A stretch of DNA of 64,000 nucleotides, taken from NCBI GenBank assembly GCA_023053685.1, contig JALIGW010000002.1, positions 253,234,239-253,298,238 of the forward strand. The letters run 5' to 3'. Under the pieces are notes generated by a model, which was not told the origin of the DNA, made no database searches, and saw only the letters and a program-made list of their open reading frames with translations. This document shows, piece by piece, positions 61,033 through 64,000 of this stretch (its first letter is position 1; the number at the start of each line of letters is the position of its first letter). Source of the DNA: Diadophis punctatus similis. Taxonomy: Eukaryota; Chordata; Lepidosauria; Squamata; Dipsadidae. The translations under genes were made by a program, and so were the position numbers.

Positions 61033-61436
61033 TGTCAGGGTTCCAAATAGCATCCAAAACTAAATCAGTGTCTGAGGCAAAGTATTCCTCAAAGTTCCAA
61101 TTTATTAACAGAGCCATGTTGGCACATCTGTGAGAAACCCGAATCTAAAGCTACGAGGGTTTCTCCACCCAGTTGAAAGTTCATTCCCTTCCCCCCACAC
61201 CCACAAGTTCATCACGTTGACCAGTTGTCTTTTGCCAACGTGTCCGTTACTCCCATCAGCTTCCGGGCAGGTGCTGAACAAAGGATGACCTTGAGAATCT
61301 AGAAGGAATTTGCTATGGCTACATCTCTACACCCCTCATGCAACAGCCCCTCCCAAGTTCCCACAGCAAGAATACATTCTAAAACATGAAGTGTGGCAGG
61401 CCAAAGTCTCCAATCAAAGATGGCTTCGGCCTGACA
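61033..61436 (-). mobile_element. Probable solo LTR
   Basis: TGTCAGGGTTCC and GGCCTGACA form a 7-bp inverted end pair (TGTCAGG/CCTGACA). AATAAA lies on the minus strand near 61110. The 5-bp flanks CTCAG and CTCTC agree in only 3 of 5, so the call is less sure. Confidence 0.5.
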
Positions 61437-61555
61437 CTCTCTCCCCTTCCTTCCTTCCTTCCTTCCTTCTACTTTTGCGAAAACTAGGGAGGGCTCCTTC
61501 TGAGATACTTTCTCCATCCTCGCTCAGATTTCATTTATCAGACCATCGACTAGGC

Positions 61556-61745
61556 CAGGGGTCCTCAACCTCTGGACCGTGGACTGGCACCGATCTGTGG
61601 CATGCCAGCAACTGGTCTGTGCAAGCAAGCACAGCCCCATCCGTAGGATGCAGGGAGCACATGAAACCACGCCCTGTCCGGTCCACGGAAAAACTTTTCC
61701 ACAGACAACCAGTCCCTGGTGCTCAAAAGGTTAGGGGCTGCTGGA
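61556..61745. mobile_element. hAT MITE, Zaphod-like family
   Basis: CAGGGGTCCTCAACCTCTGG to GGTTAGGGGCTGCTGG with a CACGGAAAAACTTTTCCAC core. Confidence 0.65.
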
Positions 61746-61792
61746 CTAGGCCGCAGCTTTTTTTTTTCTCCCAAGGTCCATTACACCTTTAC

Positions 61793-62243
61793 AGGTAGTC
61801 CTCAACCTACGACCACAATTGAGCCCAAAATTTACGTTGCTAAGTGAGACAGTTGTTTAGTAACTCTTGGGCTCCATTTTACGACCTTTCTTCCCCAGAT
61901 TTAACTGAATCGCTGCACTTGTTAACTTAGCGATGCAGCTGTAAAATGAATCTAAACCATTTGTTTAGTAACTCTTCAGAGTTACAACGGCACTGAGCAA
62001 AGTGACTTATGACTGTTTTTCACACGACCATTGCGGCACCTCCATGATCATGTGATCAAAATTCAGAGGCTTGACACAACTGACACCTCTTTATGACAGT
62101 TGCAGTGTCCGGGGGTCCTGTGGTCACCTTTTGTGATCTTCTGATCAGCAAAGTCCATTTTTATTTATTTATTTAGTGTATGGCATTTATAGAGGTCATG
62201 CAATCTCCGATATACAAATTGATTTTAAATAAAGCATCAGCAA

Positions 62244-62293
<50 letters not shown>

Positions 62294-62728
62294 ATGTAGG
62301 TATGTATTTATGTATAAAAGATGGGGACAATACAATAATGGAGATAAAGTATTAAATTAAGATAAGAACCATGATAAAATCATAATGTGGAGCCATAAAA
62401 TTGCAATGGGATATGTTGCAATGAATCAATATCTAAGGAAGATATCCATCTAACTGCTTCTGGTGTGGTTGTGGTGAAATTTCCTGAGGAGACATTCCTG
62501 AACAATACGTGTAATAGTTTGTTCTGCTGTACCACAATTGCACTGCAGGCTCTCATCCAATGGGGAAGCCAGAGTACGTAACAACCGTGTTACTAACTTA
62601 ACAACTGCAGTGATTCACTTACCAATTAGGGCAAGAACGGTCGTAAAACGGGGCAAAACTGACTGCCTCGGGTAGCAACAGAAATCCGGGGCTCAATTGT
62701 GGTCGTAAGTCAAGGACTACCTGTAGGT
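61793..62728. mobile_element. Mariner/Tigger-type MITE copies around an unrelated insert
   Basis: ACAGGTAGTCCTCAACCTAC begins and GTAAGTCAAGGACTACCTGT ends the stretch. A GT microsatellite (62247-62291) and a LINE-like A/T-rich insert lie between about 62160 and 62555. Confidence 0.6.
62247..62291. repeat. GT dinucleotide microsatellite
   Basis: About 22 GT units. Confidence 0.95.
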
Positions 62729-62729
62729 T

Positions 62730-63230
62730 GCTCCACAGAAGAGAAGACCAAAGGGAGATATACTGTAGTAGACTTTGGTTATTTGAAGATGTCAAAGGGA
62801 GGACCGAACAGACAAAGGGTTGAAACTCCTGAGGAAACGCCTTCGGTTTAACTTCTGGGAGGAATTTCCAAGAGAGCTGGAATTGTCAAGCAACAGAATC
62901 GGTCGCTCGTGATGGGCTACTAGGCCCCCTTTGCTGGTCTGGATAGCAACTGTCTGAAACATTTCTGAACCTGAATCTGTCTGAAACAGATCCTGAAATG
63001 GGACTGGCCTGGGTGACTTCTGAGGTCCTGTCCAATTTTGCTTCTATGAATTATGCAATGAAAATTTGGCCACAAGTAAACAGGCAGGACAGAAATACAA
63101 CTCGGGTTTCCCAAAATAGCCCGTCCTGTGAACGAAACCTTCCATCAGAAGTTGCTGCCTCATGGCAATAACCAATGACAGAAATTGAGACGTTCGTAGA
63201 TTCAGCCTTAGGAGTTTCCAGCCAAATACA
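62730..63230. other. Unrecognised, possibly old repeat
   Basis: Text such as ACCTGAATCTGTCTGAAAC and TGGGTGACTTCTGAGGTCCT suggests an old LINE or SINE, but no family could be named. Confidence 0.3.
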
Positions 63231-63305
63231 GGCCGTCCTCGACTTACGACCACAATTGAGTCCAAAATTTCTGTTGCTAAGCAAGGCAGTTGTTAAGTGA
63301 GTTTC
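63231..63305. mobile_element. Mariner/Tigger-type MITE end fragment
   Basis: ACAGGCCGTCCTCGACTTAC to AGGCAGTTGTTAAGTGAG. Confidence 0.6.
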
Positions 63306-63329
63306 GCCTAAAGTGACCAGATTTTTTTT

Positions 63330-64000
63330 TTAAGCGGGACACCGACGGGGGGCGGGGCCGCCTGGACACCGCCATTTGAGTTTTGCCCTCTGCGCATGCG
63401 CAGAGGGCAAAAGACCGCTAATGTCGGCGTCCAGGTGGGTGGGTGGGGAGGCGGGAGGCCTTTCCTCGCCTCCCGCCTCCCCTTCGGGAGCCGGCAGTGG
63501 CTTGGGCTGGCTTGGGAAGGGGAGCAGCCCCCAGCGTCTCTTGGCTCTCCTCCTCCCTCCCCCCCGCCCGCCCGGGGGTCTCGCGCCGCCCGCTGACCTC
63601 GCGCACGTCCTGCAGGCACTCGAGGACAGCCAGGTTGTTTCACACCGGCTCTTCCGCCAGCTTCCAGCTGCCGCCGGAGGAGTCAACGCAGGACGCCCGC
63701 CCGCCGCCAACGCCGCCCACGGCCGGCCCGAGCTGAGGCCTGCTGCTGCTGCTGCTGCCCCTGCGGCTGGGCCCCCAGTCCCGGCTGCCCCGGCGGCGGG
63801 AAGGCTGCGGCGGCGGCCCCGGCCGGCTGAGCCAGCGCCGGCCCGAGGGCCATCTTGGATGCGACTCCTTCGCTCGGGCCGCCCCGCCCACTGCGACGAT
63901 GCCGCGGAGACACGCCCCCGCGTCCTTGCGCGTGGCGCCACGGGACGGGACGGCCGTTTCGAGAGGGCGGGGCTGCACCTCCCCCATCGCCAAGGCAACT
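63330..64000. promoter_or_regulatory. CpG island, probable promoter with a possible minus-strand first exon
   Basis: The last 670 bp are very GC- and CpG-rich, unlike the rest of the window. On the minus strand CCAAGATGGCC at about 63856-63846 is a good start context. It opens a frame of about 57 codons with alanine, proline and a CAG-encoded glutamine run (MALGPALAQPAG, then QQQQQQ). I do not recognise the protein. It could be a 5' exon of AGPAT1, of a neighbouring gene, or only a GC-rich promoter. A palindromic TGCCCTCTGCGCATGCGC element at 63381-63412 related to 11085-11429 sits at its left edge. Confidence 0.5.

Noticed and set aside
63330..63998. A 222-codon minus-strand frame in the CpG island
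   Set aside because: GC-rich DNA gives long open frames in all phases; no domain is recognisable and another frame has the better start context.

Overview
This window is vertebrate nuclear DNA, most likely from a snake or another squamate reptile. The evidence is the repeat set: Sauria-type tRNA SINEs with a Bov-B-like 3' end, CR1, L2-type, L1 and RTE/BovB-type LINE pieces, a SPIN hAT element, very long GATA, AATAG and hexamer microsatellites, and several hAT and mariner-type MITE families. The locus looks like part of the MHC class III region. Two genes converge tail to tail: EGFL8 on the plus strand and AGPAT1 on the minus strand, the arrangement known in mammals.

Layout. Positions 1-3400 hold a minus-strand L2-type LINE whose endonuclease-reverse transcriptase frame is open for 925 codons and runs off the left edge. 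Positions 3.5-26 kb contain no recognisable host exon. They are a dense mosaic of MITEs, solo LTRs, CR1 copies, SINEs and microsatellites; about 4.6-5.5, 9.6-10.3, 16.0-16.6 and 23.7-25.7 kb were not recognised as anything. EGFL8 runs from 26.4 to 48.9 kb in eight coding exons (287 codons): signal peptide, EMI domain, EGF, calcium-binding EGF, helical segment and C-terminal tail. Its introns are packed with nested transposons, including a SPIN element with a perfect 8-bp target duplication.

Positions 48.9-52.3 kb are intergenic or 3' sequence. AGPAT1 occupies 52.4-60.7 kb on the minus strand; only its last three coding exons are in the window, including the FPEGTR acyltransferase motif. Its intron carries a solo LTR inside another LTR inside a mariner-type MITE. 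The right end (63.3-64.0 kb) is a CpG-rich island with a possible minus-strand first exon that I could not identify.

Many mobile-element calls rest on direct structural evidence: matching target-site duplications on both sides of 8-bp (hAT), 5-bp (LTR) or TA (mariner-type) insertions, and host repeats that read through when the insert is removed. Family names are from recognition alone; no database search was possible.
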